Below are positions 25,506 to 34,664 of a stretch of 64,000 bases of DNA, in pieces. The stretch spans positions 1 through 64,000 of the forward strand of contig CAZHST010000006.1 of the NCBI GenBank assembly GCA_964535215.1, read 5' to 3'. Below the pieces are notes generated by a model. That model had not been told where the DNA came from and searched no databases. It saw only the letters and a program-made list of their open reading frames with translations. Every line of letters begins with the position of its first letter. Within the stretch, counting starts at the first letter, position 1. Source of the stretch: JACQHM01 sp964535215. GTDB taxonomy: Bacteria; Methylomirabilota; Methylomirabilia; Methylomirabilales; JACQHM01. The position numbers were made by a program, and so were the translations under genes.

Positions 25506-26693
25506 ATGGGACCGCTTGAAGGGATCAAGGTGCTGGACCTTTCCCGCATCCTGGCCGGGCCTTTCTGCTCTATGATCCTGGCGGATCTCGGGGCGGAGGT
25601 CATCAAGGTGGAGGAGCCCAGGAAAGGGGATGAGACCAGGAGCTGGGGCCCCCCTTTCATCGGGAAAGAAAGCGCCTACTACTTAAGCATCAACCGGAAC
25701 AAGAAGAGCATCGCCATCGACTTACGACAGGACGAAGGACGGGAGATCGTCTATCAGCTCGCCCGACGATCGGACGTGGCCCTGGAGAACTTTCGCCCGG
25801 GGGTGGCGGAGAAGCTGGGCGTTGATTACCCCAGCCTGAGGGCGGTGAACCCCAGGATCATCTACTGTTCCATCTCCGGCTTCGGGCAGGAGGGCCCCTA
25901 CCGGGGGCTTCCGGCCTACGACATCATCCTCCAGGGGATGGGAGGCCTCATGGGGATCACCGGGGAGCCGGGGGGAAGACCGGTCAAGGTTGGGGTTGCC
26001 ATCTCGGACCTGGCCGCCGGGCTCCAGGCGGCCATCGGCCTGCTCGCGGCCCTCCTCAAGCGGGAACGGGATGGGACAGGGCAGTCCCTGGACATCTCCA
26101 TGCTGGATGCCCAGATCTTCCTGCTGGCCACCATGATCCCCGCCTACTTTGCCACCGGGGTCGTTCCCGGGCCGATGGGAAGCGCCCATCCCTCCATCGT
26201 CCCCTACCAGGCCTTCCCCACCAAGGATGGCTTCATCACCATTGCCGTGACCAACGAGAAGTTCTGGCAGGCTTTCTGCAGGGCGTTGGGAAGGCCCGAA
26301 CTGGCCGGAGACCCTCGTTTTCAGACGAATGCCAGACGGGTGGAGCATCGAGGGGAGCTTCTCCCGATCCTCGAGGAGGTCCTCGCGACCAGGACAGGGG
26401 ATGAGTGGATCCGGATCCTCCGGGAGGAGGGGATCCCCTGCGGCCCGATCCTGACCTTCGACCGGCTCTTCCAGGATCCGCAGGTCCAGGCAAGGGAGAT
26501 GATCAAGACCCTCGACCATGAAAGGGCCGGTCCCGTGACGGTGGTGGGGACGCCGTTCAAGCTGTCCCTGACGCCCGGCCGCCTTTCCTCCCCTCCCCCC
26601 GTCCTGGGCCAGCACACCGAGGAGATCCTGACCAGCTTAGGCTACGATTCCGAAACGATCCTGGCCCTTCGGAGGAAGGGGGTGATCAGTTGA
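25506..26693 (+). CDS. Class III CoA-transferase (CaiB/BaiF family)
   Basis: 395 residues from ATG 25506 behind GGGAGGAGCG. Typical family features: GPLEGIKVLDLSRILAGPF at the N-terminus, LGAEVIKVE, SYYLSINRNKKS-like NRNKKS, the central YDIILQGMGGLMGITGE, and MLDAQ near the catalytic Asp region. Transfers CoA between carboxylic acids; the substrate cannot be told. Embedded 14 bases after the SIS gene in an operon otherwise concerned with wall recycling, so its link to the neighbours is unclear. Confidence 0.92.
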   Translation: MGPLEGIKVLDLSRILAGPFCSMILADLGAEVIKVEEPRKGDETRSWGPPFIGKESAYYLSINRNKKSIAIDLRQDEGREIVYQLARRSDVALENFRPGVAEKLGVDYPSLRAVNPRIIYCSISGFGQEGPYRGLPAYDIILQGMGGLMGITGEPGGRPVKVGVAISDLAAGLQAAIGLLAALLKRERDGTGQSLDISMLDAQIFLLATMIPAYFATGVVPGPMGSAHPSIVPYQAFPTKDGFITIAVTNEKFWQAFCRALGRPELAGDPRFQTNARRVEHRGELLPILEEVLATRTGDEWIRILREEGIPCGPILTFDRLFQDPQVQAREMIKTLDHERAGPVTVVGTPFKLSLTPGRLSSPPPVLGQHTEEILTSLGYDSETILALRRKGVIS

Positions 26694-26728
26694 CGGCTGA
26701 AGACCGCTGGCAGGGAGAGGAGGGAGCC

Positions 26729-27490
26729 ATGCTTCAGGGCATGAAGCGTTGGGGGATCGGCGCTTTGTTGATGCTCGGCCTCCTGGCCGGGTGCGCCTCG
26801 AACCGGGCTGCAACCGTCGCCTTCGTGGAAGAGGCCAAGGCCACCGTTGCCGACATTACCCGCACTCAAGCCGCCACCCGTTCCTCGCCGGAGCTGAAAG
26901 AGGCCGAGCAGCTCCTCCAAGAAGCGGAGGCGGCGCTGGCCAAGAAAGAGTACGTCCGGGCGAGGGAGCAGAGCATCAGGGCCATCGAGCGGGCCAAGGT
27001 GGCTTTGCTTCGGGCAGAACTCTCGACGGAAGTGGAGCGGGCCAAGGAGACGGCCAAGGAAGCTCAGACCGTGGCGAAACAAGCGATCGCCCGGGCTGAA
27101 GCCGCCGAGGCAGCGGCCAAAGAGGCGAAGGCCCGCCTCGCCGAAACCGAGGAAGAGCTCAAGCGCCTCACCAAGCCGGTGGAAGTGACACCCGGGAAAC
27201 CGGCCGAGGGGCCTGCGACCGAATCGAGGTTTCTCCGCCACATCGTGAAGCCCGGGGAGACCCTCTGGAGGATCGCGGGTTACCCGGAAACCTACGGCAA
27301 CCACCTGGCCTGGCCCTTGATCTACGAAGCCAACAAGGAGGCGATCGAGCGGGAGGGAGGGATCCGACCGGGTCAAGTCCTCCTGATCCCCAAGGATGTC
27401 CCCGAGGCCAAGATGCAGGAGGCCATCCAGCAGGCCATCAAGCTCAGAAAAACGAAGCGAGACTGGGCCTCCGGGGTCAAGGCAAAGTGA
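26729..27490 (+). CDS. Lipoprotein with a coiled coil and a C-terminal LysM domain
   Basis: 253 residues. Lipobox LLAGC (lipidated Cys near residue 22), a long Ala/Glu/Lys-rich helical region (about 35-150) resembling DUF4398-type lipoproteins, then a LysM-like domain (HIVKPGETLWRIAGYPETYG...WPLIYEANKEAI...GQVLLIP). LysM binds peptidoglycan, so this is probably an outer-membrane-anchored, wall-bound tether. Start ATG 26729 with GAGGAGGGAGCC; the open frame also extends to a TTG at 26690. Confidence 0.85.
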   Translation: MLQGMKRWGIGALLMLGLLAGCASNRAATVAFVEEAKATVADITRTQAATRSSPELKEAEQLLQEAEAALAKKEYVRAREQSIRAIERAKVALLRAELSTEVERAKETAKEAQTVAKQAIARAEAAEAAAKEAKARLAETEEELKRLTKPVEVTPGKPAEGPATESRFLRHIVKPGETLWRIAGYPETYGNHLAWPLIYEANKEAIEREGGIRPGQVLLIPKDVPEAKMQEAIQQAIKLRKTKRDWASGVKAK

Positions 27491-27504
27491 AGGTGAAAGA
27501 GTAG

Positions 27505-28563
27505 ATGCTGATGACCAGGCGCTATGCCCTGTATGTGGGGGGTCTGGGCGTGCTGGCCCTCTTCATCCCCAGGTGCCGGGCCATCCTCTCGAAGCTCCTG
27601 TTCCGCCCTCGGGGAGAGGAGGTTACGCCCAGAGAGTTCAACAGGGCTGCCCTCGGGGGAGGAAGGCGTCTCGTCGCCATCGTCAAGGGGGATGACGTCG
27701 AAGAGATGATCCGGGAGGGGGTCGGCCTGCTGGGAGGCTTTGAACGCTTGGACATCAAGGGAAAACAGGCCCTGGTGAAGCCCAATGTGGTGGCCGCTGA
27801 TCCTCCTCCAACCACCACCGATCCCAGGGTCGTCAAGGCGGTGGTGAACCTCCTCTACCAGGCCGGGGCCTCCAAGGTCGTGATCGGGGAGATGTCGGCC
27901 ATCCTCACCCTCCCCACCATGAGAAACCTGGAGCGGACGGGGATAAAGCAGGCGGCGCTGGAGGCGGGGGCGGAGGTCATCACCTTTGACGATGGGGAAT
28001 GGGTCCAGGTGAGCCCCCCCCAGGCCAGGTACGCGAAGAGCTTCTACGTCGCCAAGGCTTACTACGAAGCGGACTTCCTGGTCAGCCTCCCGGTGATCAA
28101 GACCCATCGCTCGGCCTCTTACAGCCTCAGCTTGAAGAACACCATCGGCGCCATCCATCCCAGGAACCGTCCTTCCCTCTACGGTTCCCGATACTGGGAG
28201 GAGATCATCGCCGAGGTCAACCTGGCGGCCATCCCCCATCTGATTATCGCCGACGGCCTCCGCTGCATGGTGGCGGGGGGCCCCTGGCGTGGGGAGGCCG
28301 AGCGGACGAACCTGATCATGGCGAGCCAGGACATGATCGCCCTGGATGCCGTGGGTCTGAGCTTGTTAAAACACTTCGGGCGGTGGGACCAGGTCACGAA
28401 CATCCCTGTGTGGGAGCAGCGGCAGGTGAAAAGGGCCATCGAACTCGGCCTGGGGGTCAAGGGACCTTCAGAGGTGGAGCTGGTTGCCAAATCGCTCCTT
28501 GGAAGGGATGAGGCGTTTTCAAAGCTCAAAGAGACCCTCCAGGCCCACCTCCAGGCCGTCTAG
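27505..28563 (+). CDS. DUF362 family protein
   Basis: 352 residues with an N-terminal hydrophobic anchor (about 8-25) and a DUF362 domain: ALVKPNVVAADPP, FLVSLPVIKTHRSASYSLSLKN and HPRNRPSLYG are characteristic. DUF362 is often fused to ferredoxin domains or found with iron-sulfur proteins; here no ferredoxin domain and only one Cys (near the anchor) are seen, so it does not bind a cluster by itself. Function unknown. Fourteen bases after the LysM lipoprotein gene. Confidence 0.85.
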   Translation: MLMTRRYALYVGGLGVLALFIPRCRAILSKLLFRPRGEEVTPREFNRAALGGGRRLVAIVKGDDVEEMIREGVGLLGGFERLDIKGKQALVKPNVVAADPPPTTTDPRVVKAVVNLLYQAGASKVVIGEMSAILTLPTMRNLERTGIKQAALEAGAEVITFDDGEWVQVSPPQARYAKSFYVAKAYYEADFLVSLPVIKTHRSASYSLSLKNTIGAIHPRNRPSLYGSRYWEEIIAEVNLAAIPHLIIADGLRCMVAGGPWRGEAERTNLIMASQDMIALDAVGLSLLKHFGRWDQVTNIPVWEQRQVKRAIELGLGVKGPSEVELVAKSLLGRDEAFSKLKETLQAHLQAV

Positions 28564-28581
28564 GGGCTATGCCAAGGAGGG

Positions 28582-28989
28582 GTGATGATGCAGGGTGCGG
28601 CTCTCCAACGGTATGCCCAGCTCATCCTTCGATTGGGGCTGGCCGCCGTCTTTCTCATCTTCGGCCTGGATAAGTTCAGGAGCGAGGGGGTCCAGCTCGC
28701 CTCCTGGACCGATTGGGTGCCGGGGTGGTTCTCAACCCTCATCGGGGGACAGGTCAAGGTGTTCATCGTTGCGTTAGGGGTTTTCGAGGTCCTGGTGGGG
28801 TTAGCCTTCCTGACCGGCTACCTCCTCTTCTGGGCCGCCCTCCTCTCTTCCCTGTTCCTCCTGGCAACCGTTTTGCTTTCCACCTCGGGGCCGTTCTTCG
28901 GCAGCATTGACCAGTCCACGATCCGGGATATCGGTCTCCTAGGGGGAACCCTCTCCCTCATGCTCTCCACAGCACCGGTCAAACATTAA
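28582..28989 (+). CDS. DoxX-family small membrane protein
   Basis: About 133-135 residues with four hydrophobic helices and the family pattern LILRLGLAAVFLIFGLDKF...GWFSTLIG...FEVLVGLAFLTGYLL. DoxX proteins are often linked to quinone or thiol redox, but their role is not settled. Three consecutive starts (GTG 28582, ATG 28585, ATG 28588) follow AAGGAGG; the last has the best spacing. It lies 18 bases after the DUF362 gene and 20 before the kinase-like gene. Confidence 0.85.
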   Translation: MMMQGAALQRYAQLILRLGLAAVFLIFGLDKFRSEGVQLASWTDWVPGWFSTLIGGQVKVFIVALGVFEVLVGLAFLTGYLLFWAALLSSLFLLATVLLSTSGPFFGSIDQSTIRDIGLLGGTLSLMLSTAPVKH

Positions 28990-29009
28990 AGAGGAGGGGC
29001 AAAAGGACG

Positions 29010-29978
29010 ATGGCCGTTATCACCATCTCCAGACAGCTGGGCTCCGGTGGGGACGATGTGGCCAGGCTGGTGGCCCAAAAGACGGGGTTCACCCTTGTCG
29101 ATCAGGCCAGGATCCAGACCCTGGCCGGGGAGCAGGGCCTCTCGGGACCGGAGGTGGACCAGATGGCGGAGGATGCGGGGCGGACATGGACGACGAACCG
29201 GGTGGTGCATGTGGATCTCGTCCAGGAGCTGATCCTGAACCTGGCCGCTGAAGAGGATCTCGTCATCCTCGGCCACGGCGGCCAGTTCATCTTTAAAGGG
29301 TTCCCAGGGGCCCTGCACGTCCGGATCATCGCGAGCCGGCTGACCCGGATCAGACGGGTGGTGGAGGAGCTCCAGGTGGACGAAGTGGAAGCCTCCCGCC
29401 TCCTGGAGCAGAGCGACGCCGATCGGGGGGCTTACATCCGCTACCACTACGGGGAGGATGTCGAAGACCCCTCCCACTATGACCTCGTGATCAGGACCGA
29501 TGCGATCTCACCCGCGGAAGCCGCGCACCTCATCGTCCAGACGTCGGAGCAGATGGAGTTACAGGTCAAAGGGAAGGATCTCCAGGGGTGGTTGGAGGGG
29601 GCCAGAAGCCAGGAGGAGGCCAGGAGGCTCGTGGGGATGCCATCCTTCGCCCACAAAAGCGAGGAAGAGTTCGCCCGGGTCCTGGACTTCTACCGGATCC
29701 GTTGGGTCTACGAGCCGAAGGCCTTTCCCCTGGCCTGGGACCAAGAGGGAAGGGTGATCGAGGCCTTCACCCCGGACTTCTACCTTCCGGACCAGGACCT
29801 CTACATCGAGCTGACGACCTTAAAGCAGGACCTGGTCACGGAGAAGAATCGGAAGATCAGGCGGTTGAAGGAGCTGTACCCCGAGGTGAAGCTGAAGGTC
29901 TTCTACGGGAGGGACTTCCGGAACCTTCTCACAAAGTACGGCTTAAACGAGGCAGTGAAGAAGGAGGACCCCAAGTGA
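29010..29978 (+). CDS. Cytidylate-kinase-like domain fused to a PD-(D/E)XK-like domain
   Basis: 322 residues in two parts. Residues 1-185 match the cytidylate-kinase-like family (VITISRQLGSGGDDVA P-loop; ILGHGGQFIF; ITRIRR-like lid LTRIRRVVEEL). Residues about 212-305 look like a restriction-endonuclease-like fold: EEEFARVLDFYRIRWVYEP, then FTPDFYLPDQDLYIELTTLK (Asp256, Glu267) and KNRKIRRLKELYP. In active PD-(D/E)XK enzymes the pattern is D...E-x-K; here E-L-T replaces E-x-K, so nuclease activity may be lost or altered. It lies 259 bases upstream of hpt on the same strand, which hints at nucleotide salvage or sensing. Confidence 0.7.
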   Translation: MAVITISRQLGSGGDDVARLVAQKTGFTLVDQARIQTLAGEQGLSGPEVDQMAEDAGRTWTTNRVVHVDLVQELILNLAAEEDLVILGHGGQFIFKGFPGALHVRIIASRLTRIRRVVEELQVDEVEASRLLEQSDADRGAYIRYHYGEDVEDPSHYDLVIRTDAISPAEAAHLIVQTSEQMELQVKGKDLQGWLEGARSQEEARRLVGMPSFAHKSEEEFARVLDFYRIRWVYEPKAFPLAWDQEGRVIEAFTPDFYLPDQDLYIELTTLKQDLVTEKNRKIRRLKELYPEVKLKVFYGRDFRNLLTKYGLNEAVKKEDPK

Positions 29979-30237
29979 CCTCCGCCAGCCTTCCGGGTTC
30001 ACCGCCGGCTACCCGCCGCCTAGGCTTCCTCGCTTCAAACCGTGAGGCAACCTCCCCGTTGGTCGGCAAACCTCAGGTAACACGGAGGAATCTTCCCAAG
30101 CACGAGCCTGGTTCCCCCTTGAGCCTTGGAGACCTCTTGGGGTCGCTTTTACCCTACCGTACCTTTTTCCCCTATGTCAAGCATTTTTTGTCGGCGTTCA
30201 GCCAAAAGCTTCCAGCAAGGCAAGGAAAAACGGCAAG
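29979..30237 (+). other. Intergenic leader of hpt
   Basis: No gene seen. The stretch 30040-30088 has several short complementary runs (CCGTG 30040-30044 with CACGG 30081-30085; GAGG 30044-30047 with CCTC 30051-30054), so a folded leader RNA is possible, but I recognise no known riboswitch. No convincing plus-strand promoter is visible before hpt. Confidence 0.3.
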
Positions 30238-30777
30238 ATGCTGGATGACATTCAAGAGGTGCTAATCGAGGCCGAAGCCATCCAGAAACGGGTGAAGGAG
30301 CTTGGCCTGGAGATCTCCAGGGACTATGAAGGGCGGGACCTCCTCCTGGCCGGTGTCCTCCGGGGAGCGGCCACCTTCCTGGTTGACCTCGCAAGGGCTA
30401 TCTCTCTCCCCGTCGAGATGGACTTCATCGCCATCTCCAGTTACGGGCCGAGCACCAAGACCTCAGGGGTGGTCAGCATCAGGAAAGACCTGGATGACCC
30501 GATTGCCGAGAAGGATGTCCTCCTGGTCGAGGACATCGTGGACACCGGCCTCACGTTAGGCTACCTGTTAAAGATCCTCCAGGCCAGACAACCCAGGAGC
30601 CTTCAGGTCGCGGCCCTGTTGGATAAGCCCGCCCGGCGGATCGTGGAGCCCCCCATCGCCTATAAAGGCTTCGAGATCCCGGACAAGTTCGTCGTCGGCT
30701 ATGGATTGGATTACAAGCAGAAGTACCGGAACCTGCCCTTCATCGGCACCCTGAAGCCCGAGGTCTTTCGCCGATGA
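30238..30777 (+). CDS. hpt: Hypoxanthine (guanine) phosphoribosyltransferase
   Basis: Purine salvage: joins hypoxanthine or guanine to PRPP. 179 residues, standard length. The PRPP loop VLLVEDIVDTGLTL is intact (about residues 97-110), with the early LLLAGVLRGAATFLVDLAR and MDFIAISSYG segments and the C-terminal DKFVVGYGLDYKQKYRNLP base-binding region. ATG 30238 with AAGGA about 11 bases before. Its stop overlaps the nagA start (ATGA). Confidence 0.96.
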   Translation: MLDDIQEVLIEAEAIQKRVKELGLEISRDYEGRDLLLAGVLRGAATFLVDLARAISLPVEMDFIAISSYGPSTKTSGVVSIRKDLDDPIAEKDVLLVEDIVDTGLTLGYLLKILQARQPRSLQVAALLDKPARRIVEPPIAYKGFEIPDKFVVGYGLDYKQKYRNLPFIGTLKPEVFRR

Positions 30778-31964
30778 TGCCGAGGATCCTCTTTACCCAC
30801 GCAAGGCTCCTGACGCCTGACGAGGAGATCGAGGACGGCTGCCTGATCGTCCAGGAGGGACGGATCGTTCAGGCAGGGCGGTCTTCGGAGTTGAAGGCCG
30901 ACGATCTCAAAGGGGCTAACGTGTACGATCTTCGAGGGAAGATCCTGGCCCCCGGCTTCATTGATCTCCAGGTGAACGGCGGGGGCGGAAGGGATCTCTT
31001 GGAGGGGACAGAAGGGGCCGTGGAAGCCGTCGCCCGGTTCCACCTCCACCACGGCACCACGAGCTTTCTCCCCACCCTGATTACCTCCCCGCCCTCTGAG
31101 CTCTTCGCCGCCATCCAGGCGATCAGGGGTTTCTTGAGGAAGCGGGACCGGGAGGCGGAACCGGCCTCAGAGATCCTCGGCATTCATCTGGAGGGGCCCT
31201 ATATCAGCCCTGGGAAAAGGGGGGTCCACCCTGTGGAATGGATCAGACCCCCTTCCCTCCCGGAGCTCCGGGAGTACTGGGCGGCGAGCGATGGCCTCTT
31301 GAAAATGGTCACCCTTGCCCCTGAGCAACCCGGGGGCCTGGGGCTGATCCAGGGGGTGAAGGAGTTGGGAATGATCCCGGCCATCGGACACACCGATGCA
31401 ACTTACGAAGAGGCTATGGTGGCGATTCGGGCCGGGGCCCTCCTGGCCACCCACGTCTTCAATGCGATGAGGGGCTTCCACCACCGGGAGCCCGGGGCCG
31501 TCGGCGCCATCCTCGATACCCCTCTCATGGCCAGCTTCGTCGCCGACGGCCTCCACGTCCACGAGGCTGGCCTACGGCTCCTCTACCGGGCGAAGGGGGC
31601 TGACCATCTGGTCCTCATTACCGATGCCGTGAGCCTAACCGGGGTCGATCCCCAACGAACGGCTGAACAGGAGTACCGCCTTGGCGGTCAACGGATTCTG
31701 ATTCAAGAGGGACGGGCAGTGAATCTCCAGGGGACACTGGCCGCCCCCCTCCTGACGATGGAGGAAGCCGTTAAAAACGTCGCCCGCTTCATGGGCTGCC
31801 CCATCCGGGAGGCGATCCAGATGGCGACGGCGAACCCGGCGAGGCTCCTCGGGATCGGAGACCGGAAAGGGAGGCTGGCACCTGGCCGTGACGCCGACCT
31901 GGTGATCCTGGATGAGGCTTTGAACCTCAAAGGGGTTTGGTCAAAAGGGAGGAAGGTCTGGTGA
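30774..31964 (+). CDS. nagA: N-acetylglucosamine-6-phosphate deacetylase
   Basis: Removes acetate from GlcNAc 6-phosphate in amino-sugar and wall recycling. 396 residues, amidohydrolase barrel. Seen: APGFIDLQVNGGGG (the family variant with Q-x-N in place of H-x-H, as in the E. coli enzyme), IHLEGPYISPGKRGVHP (metal Glu), IGHTDATYEEA and THVFNAMRGFHHREPG (metal His residues), and LITDAVSLTG (catalytic Asp). Overlaps hpt and the D-aminoacylase gene by 4 bases each. Confidence 0.96.
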   Translation: MMPRILFTHARLLTPDEEIEDGCLIVQEGRIVQAGRSSELKADDLKGANVYDLRGKILAPGFIDLQVNGGGGRDLLEGTEGAVEAVARFHLHHGTTSFLPTLITSPPSELFAAIQAIRGFLRKRDREAEPASEILGIHLEGPYISPGKRGVHPVEWIRPPSLPELREYWAASDGLLKMVTLAPEQPGGLGLIQGVKELGMIPAIGHTDATYEEAMVAIRAGALLATHVFNAMRGFHHREPGAVGAILDTPLMASFVADGLHVHEAGLRLLYRAKGADHLVLITDAVSLTGVDPQRTAEQEYRLGGQRILIQEGRAVNLQGTLAAPLLTMEEAVKNVARFMGCPIREAIQMATANPARLLGIGDRKGRLAPGRDADLVILDEALNLKGVWSKGRKVW

Positions 31965-33538
31965 GCTTCGACATCCTCATCAAAGATGTCACAATCTTCG
32001 ACGGGACGGGAGGGCCGGGCTTTCAAGGCGGGATCGGGATTCGAGGGGAGCGGATCGCTGAAGTTGGGAACCTTTCCTCTACCCAAGCCCGCCGGGTGAT
32101 CGAGGCCCAGGACCTGGTCGCTTCACCGGGCTTCGTGGATGTCCACTCCCACTCGGACTATCACCTCCTCCTCGCCCCTTTCGCTGAAAGCTCCGTCCGT
32201 CAAGGGGTGACGTTGGAGATCGGAGGGAACTGTGGCTACTCCGCCGCCCCCATCTGGGGGCCCTGGCTGGAGGAGCGGGCCCGGAGCTATCAGGAAGTCT
32301 ATGACTTAGACCACGATTGGAAGACCCCCTCTGAATACTTCGCGAGGCTGGAAGGTCTCGGCATCTCGGTGAACTTTGGCCTCCTGGTCGGCCACAACAC
32401 CCTGAGAGGCTCGGCCATGGGCGGGGCGGCGAGGGCACCAAAGCCGGAGGAGCTCTCCGCCATGGTCCATGCCGCGAGACAAGGGATGCGGGAGGGGGCC
32501 CTCGGGCTCTCGACCGGCCTAGCGTACCCCCCTGCCTGCTTCTCCCAACCGGAAGAGCTGATCGCCTTGGCCAAGGCCGTGAGGGAAGAAGGCGGAATCC
32601 TCGCCTCCCACATGCGAAACGAAGGGGATGGCCTGTTAGAGGCGATCCAGGAGGTCCTCGGCATCGCCAAAGCGGCCGGGATCCCTCTCCAGATCTCTCA
32701 TCTGAAGACCTATGGGGAGACCAACTGGGGGAAGCTGGACGAGGCCTTCCGACTGATCGAAGAGGCCAGGAAGGATGGCCAGGATGTGACAGCCGACCGG
32801 TACCCGTATACGGCCTCAAATACCGGGCTGCAGGCGGTGCTTCCGAACTGGGCCCTCGAGGGAGGGGTGAAGGAACGGGTCGTCCGATGGAAGGACCCGA
32901 CGGTCCGGGCAAGGCTTAAGGAGGAACTCGGGAGACGGCCGAAGGACTCTTGGGGAAAGATCATCCTCTCGGAGGTGACGCTCCCGGAGAACCGGCGGTA
33001 TGAAGGTCTCAGGGTGGATGAGGCCGCCCACCTGGCGAGCAAAGACCCTGTTGACTTCGTGATTGATCTCTTGATCCAGGAAGAATCAAAAGTGGATGCC
33101 ATCTTCTTCCGGATGTGCGAGGAGAACCTGAAGCGGATCCTCCAAAAGCCCTATGTCATGATCGGCTCCGACAGCGGCTGCCGGGACCACTACGGGCCCC
33201 TCTCCCGGGGAAGGCCCCATCCCCGGACCTTCGGGACCTTCGCCCGGGTGCTAGGTCGGTATGTCCGGGAAGAGAAGCTCCTGGATCTTCCTGAAGCCAT
33301 CCGGAAGATGACATGGGACCCTTGTCGCCGCTTTGGGATCAAGGACCGGGGCCTGATCAAAGAAGGGTTCTTCGCGGACCTGGTCCTCTTCAACCCGGAT
33401 CGGGTGAGGGATACGGCCACCTATGAAGACCCGATCCGCTACCCGGAGGGTGTCCACTACGTCCTGGTGAACGGGGTTGTCACCGTTGAGGAAGGGGACC
33501 ACACCAACGCAAGGGCGGGAAAGGTGATCAGGCGATGA
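31961..33538 (+). CDS. N-acyl-D-amino-acid deacylase (D-aminoacylase) family
   Basis: 525 residues from GTG 31961 (GTGA overlap with nagA). Zinc amidohydrolase: SPGFVDVHSHSD (metal His pair), IGGNCGYSAAP (metal Cys typical of D-aminoacylases), QISHLKTYGETNWGKLDEA, DRYPYTASNTGL and SDSGCRDHYG. Hydrolyses N-acyl-D-amino acids, which would release D-amino acids from wall-derived or acylated compounds. A TTG start at 31937 is possible but is not supported by a ribosome site. Confidence 0.92.
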   Translation: MSFDILIKDVTIFDGTGGPGFQGGIGIRGERIAEVGNLSSTQARRVIEAQDLVASPGFVDVHSHSDYHLLLAPFAESSVRQGVTLEIGGNCGYSAAPIWGPWLEERARSYQEVYDLDHDWKTPSEYFARLEGLGISVNFGLLVGHNTLRGSAMGGAARAPKPEELSAMVHAARQGMREGALGLSTGLAYPPACFSQPEELIALAKAVREEGGILASHMRNEGDGLLEAIQEVLGIAKAAGIPLQISHLKTYGETNWGKLDEAFRLIEEARKDGQDVTADRYPYTASNTGLQAVLPNWALEGGVKERVVRWKDPTVRARLKEELGRRPKDSWGKIILSEVTLPENRRYEGLRVDEAAHLASKDPVDFVIDLLIQEESKVDAIFFRMCEENLKRILQKPYVMIGSDSGCRDHYGPLSRGRPHPRTFGTFARVLGRYVREEKLLDLPEAIRKMTWDPCRRFGIKDRGLIKEGFFADLVLFNPDRVRDTATYEDPIRYPEGVHYVLVNGVVTVEEGDHTNARAGKVIRR

Positions 33539-34251
33539 GGCCAAGGATCGGGATCACCAGCTGGCATCACGACGAGGGAGACGAACGCTGGGAATTTGCC
33601 CCGGAACCCTACTCCCGGGCCATCGCCCAGGCTGGGGGCCTTCCCCTGATCCTTCCCATCATCCGTGACGAGGACCTGCGTGGGGAGGTCCTCGACACCC
33701 TTGATGGCCTCCTCTTCACCGGAGGGGAGGACATCCATCCCTCTTTCTATAGCGAGCCGATCGAGGAGCGATGCGGCCGGATTGATAAGGACCGGGACCT
33801 GTTCGAGCTGGCGCTGGCAGAGGCGGCCCTCGACCGTCAGATCCCAATCCTCGGCATCTGCCGGGGGATCCAGCTCTTAAACATCGTCCTGGGGGGTTCC
33901 CTCTACCAGGATCTGAGCTATCGCCCGGGGACGCTGCCCCATCACTCCTCCCCGAGGGAGAAGCGTTACGACTTGATCCACAAGGTGAACCTTCAACCCG
34001 AAAGTTATCTGGCGAAGATCTTCGGACACTTGGCCTTTGACGTGACCAGCACCCATCACCAGCTCCTGAAGGACGTGGCGCCTCCCTTAAAGGCCGTTGC
34101 CTTCGCCGACGACGGCGTCATTGAGGGGGTCGAGGCTGAGGACCACCCCTTCCTCCTGGCCGTCCAGTGGCACCCCGAACGGATGATCAGGAGGCACCCC
34201 GAGCAGCTCGCCCTCTTTCGGGCCCTGGTCCAGGCCGCCTCCCGCCGCTAG
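33535..34251 (+). CDS. Class I glutamine amidotransferase-like hydrolase, peptidase C26 (PuuD-like)
   Basis: 238 residues. Nucleophile elbow GICRGIQLLN (Cys near residue 112), TGGEDIHPSFY substrate loop, and VQWHPERM (catalytic His and Glu). Closest described relatives are gamma-glutamyl-GABA and related gamma-glutamyl hydrolases. Overlaps the D-aminoacylase stop by ATGA; together they would split gamma-glutamyl or acyl amides during salvage. The exact substrate is unknown. Confidence 0.9.
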   Translation: MRPRIGITSWHHDEGDERWEFAPEPYSRAIAQAGGLPLILPIIRDEDLRGEVLDTLDGLLFTGGEDIHPSFYSEPIEERCGRIDKDRDLFELALAEAALDRQIPILGICRGIQLLNIVLGGSLYQDLSYRPGTLPHHSSPREKRYDLIHKVNLQPESYLAKIFGHLAFDVTSTHHQLLKDVAPPLKAVAFADDGVIEGVEAEDHPFLLAVQWHPERMIRRHPEQLALFRALVQAASRR

Positions 34252-34262
34252 CCTCCTTTGCT

Positions 34263-34664
34263 TTAGAGCTGACTGATTATGCGGAGGCCCTCGACCATCT
34301 CAAAGTGGCGTCGATTATTCGTGCAGAGGGTGAGGCCATGGCAGAGGCAGGTTGAGGCAATGAGGAGGTCAAAGTCCCCAATGGCCTTCCGCTCCTGCCG
34401 AAGCTTCCCTCGCTCCCGGCCAAAGATCCTGCACACTTTCTCGTCAATAGGGAGAACAGTGACACCGGCGACGAAGTGCTGGAGAATTGCCTCACTCTGG
34501 GCCGGGTTCCGGGAGTAATGGACCCCTTCGTAGAGCTCGGCGAGCGAGATGATGCTGATCGCCAAACCTGCTGGCCACAGCTCCTCCAGCTTCCGGGTGA
34601 TAGACTCAACCTGGTTGAAGTGGTCGATGATCCAATCGGTGTCCACGAGGTAGGCCAGGCTCAT
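34263..34664 (-). CDS. vapC: PIN-domain toxin, VapC family
   Basis: 133 residues, RNase toxin fold. Acidic active-site residues are visible: YLVDTDWIID (first Asp pair), SLAELYEGV (Glu), and AIGDFDLLIAS (Asp pair), followed by CTNNRRHFEMVEGL (a typical T-x-N-x-x-H/D-F end). ATG overlaps the antitoxin stop (ATGA), the usual toxin-antitoxin arrangement. The fold appears intact, so it is probably active unless bound by its partner. Confidence 0.93.
   Translation of the reverse strand: MSLAYLVDTDWIIDHFNQVESITRKLEELWPAGLAISIISLAELYEGVHYSRNPAQSEAILQHFVAGVTVLPIDEKVCRIFGRERGKLRQERKAIGDFDLLIASTCLCHGLTLCTNNRRHFEMVEGLRIISQL

Noticed and set aside
29979..30237. SRP RNA or RNase P RNA gene on the minus strand
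   Set aside because: A short CCCGGAAGG resembles the SRP tetraloop region, but the flanking conserved sequence and helix are absent.
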